This document shows positions 63,147-64,000 of a DNA stretch of 64,000 nucleotides, in pieces (position 1 is the stretch's first letter; each line of letters begins with the position of its first letter). The translations under genes were made by a program, and so were the position numbers. The notes beneath the pieces were generated by a model that saw only the letters and a list, made by a program, of their open reading frames with translations, did not search any database and was not told the origin of the DNA. This DNA comes from Clostridia bacterium (GTDB lineage Bacteria > Bacillota > Clostridia > Oscillospirales > Acutalibacteraceae): positions 124,001-188,000 of the forward strand of contig JAFSEF010000101.1 of assembly GCA_017435865.1 (NCBI GenBank), in the 5' to 3' direction.

Positions 63147-64000
63147 TGAAACTTTCTTTTTCAACCAAAGGTTGGAAGAACACAACATGGCAGGAATTTA
63201 TTTGCGAAGCCGTGGAAGCAGGTTTTTCCGGCATTGAGATTCATGATATAAACGCACCCGCATTCAACGAAAAAACAGGTCCCGCAAATCTTGAAATGTC
63301 TGCGGCAACCGTTCGCAATCTGATTGAAAATAAATTGAGCATTCCCTGCATTGATGCTCTTTGTGATATCGGCAAAGCAGAAAAACTGGATGAAAATATA
63401 AAGGAAACCGCTTCTTGCATTGCTTATGCCAAGGCATTGAAAGTCCCTTATATACGCATTCACGCACCGTCCGTACAAAGCGACACAACGGTAGATGATG
63501 CAGTATTTGAATATCTTACAAAAGCCGTTCCCATGGCAGAGGAATCCAATATCACCCTGCTTATGGAAACTGCAGGCATTTACTCAGACACAAAGAAGCT
63601 TTGCAATCTGCTCAACAGATTTGCCTGTGACAATCTTGCTGTTCTGTGGGACGTTCATCATACATTCCGCGATGCAAAAGAAGCACCTGATCAGACGGTA
63701 ACAAATCTCGGTGCATACATCAAGCATGTGCATTTCAAAGACTCCGAAATCACGGATGACGGTCTGCAATACTGCCTGATCGGCGAAGGCACACTGCCTG
63801 TAGACGAAATTCACAATGCGCTGCGAACCCTCAACTATGCAGGCTTTATTTCCCTTGAATGGGATCCCGAATGGATGCCTGATCTGCAGGATCCGTCCGT
63901 GATTTTCTCTCACTTTGTCAGCTACATGAGCTTGTTTGAACAGGAACGCAAGATCAAAAGCCATCTGTATGACAACATGACTCATACCGGCAAATTTGTG
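63146..64000 (+). CDS. Sugar-phosphate isomerase/epimerase-like TIM barrel protein (partial, runs off the right edge)
   Basis: 285 codons in the window without a stop, from ATG 63146 behind GAGGAGG. AP-endonuclease-2/xylose-isomerase-like barrel: GFSGIEIHD, LLMETAG (Glu), WDVHHTFRD, IKHVHFKDS and SLEWDPEW supply the metal Glu, Asp and His positions expected. The barrel seems complete by about residue 265. The text after it (KSHLYDNMTHTGKFV) may begin a second domain, but that lies outside the window. Coupled to the LeuA-like gene in the Leu T-box operon. Confidence 0.75.
   Translation, partial: MKLSFSTKGWKNTTWQEFICEAVEAGFSGIEIHDINAPAFNEKTGPANLEMSAATVRNLIENKLSIPCIDALCDIGKAEKLDENIKETASCIAYAKALKVPYIRIHAPSVQSDTTVDDAVFEYLTKAVPMAEESNITLLMETAGIYSDTKKLCNLLNRFACDNLAVLWDVHHTFRDAKEAPDQTVTNLGAYIKHVHFKDSEITDDGLQYCLIGEGTLPVDEIHNALRTLNYAGFISLEWDPEWMPDLQDPSVIFSHFVSYMSLFEQERKIKSHLYDNMTHTGKFV

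Noticed and set aside
61842..63188. Minus-strand open frame of 448 codons opposite the LeuA-like gene
   Set aside because: Composition is Cys/Asn/His-rich and without a fold, and it has no ribosome site; the plus strand has a T-box, ribosome site and domain structure.
1..64000. Prophage, insertion sequence or integrative element
   Set aside because: No transposase, integrase, phage structural gene, target-site duplication or att-like tRNA repeat was found; the tRNA-Gln is intact and followed by a normal terminator.

Overview
The window looks like a chromosomal segment of a low-to-mid GC, strictly anaerobic, gut- or rumen-type Clostridia (probably Oscillospiraceae/Ruminococcaceae-like). The grounds are sigma-A promoters with 17-bp spacing, T-box leaders, a ZTP (pfl) riboswitch, pyruvate formate-lyase, rubrerythrin, a ferredoxin-dependent 2-oxoacid oxidoreductase, a dockerin-bearing lysozyme and a surface protein made of InlB-type repeats. 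The organism assignment is inference; no marker such as 16S rRNA is present.

Layout. 1-5674 (minus): a giant secreted repeat protein broken by an in-frame TAA inside a FIVAR-like helical domain. 6003-12556 (minus): a GFO/IDH/MocA protein, tRNA-Gln, then a four-gene operon (zinc-ribbon membrane protein, Ig-like membrane protein, GPH-type sugar symporter, clan GH-A-like hydrolase). 12781-16883 (plus): an exported phosphoesterase, then a ZTP riboswitch controlling pflB-pflA. 16938-19665 (minus): esterase, ImmA-like protein with a lost catalytic Glu, and lipoprotein in one operon. 19921-27692: two paralogous acyl-CoA/AMP ligases and a 1375-residue fusion of adenylation, carrier, thioester reductase and iron alcohol dehydrogenase, with related operator-like sequences near their promoters. 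27906-31819 (minus): spermidine/putrescine ABC transporter potA-potB-potCD. 32341-38042: a GH67-N-like glycosidase candidate, a MocA oxidoreductase, a Cys-rich conserved protein behind a long hairpin, and a NahK-like sugar kinase. 38173-46816 (plus): pyrH-frr-uppS-cdsA-dxr-rseP-ispG, ending in a dockerin-tagged GH25 lysozyme. 46895-47440: rubrerythrin.

47565-53383 (plus): a T-box leader (specifier read as GUC, Val) controls an XRE-cupin-acyl-CoA ligase fusion, a P-loop ATPase and a four-subunit 2-oxoacid:ferredoxin oxidoreductase of the VorB type. Antitermination on uncharged tRNA implies a biosynthetic rather than catabolic use. My main hypothesis is that a branched-chain fatty acid is activated to its CoA ester and reductively carboxylated to a 2-oxoacid for amino acid synthesis. 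53441-61301 holds a hotdog thioesterase, RNA-modification genes, an AlaX-type editing protein, a phosphoesterase and ileS. 61447-64000 is a second T-box operon (specifier read as CUC, Leu). It starts with a LeuA-like protein that has lost the catalytic Arg and both metal-binding His, followed by a TIM-barrel isomerase-like protein that runs off the window.

The most interesting items are the T-box-controlled ligase/oxidoreductase operon, the acid-to-alcohol fusion enzyme, the degenerate LeuA under a Leu T-box, and the shared operator near the ligase genes. UUG start codons, chosen on Shine-Dalgarno spacing, recur at five genes.
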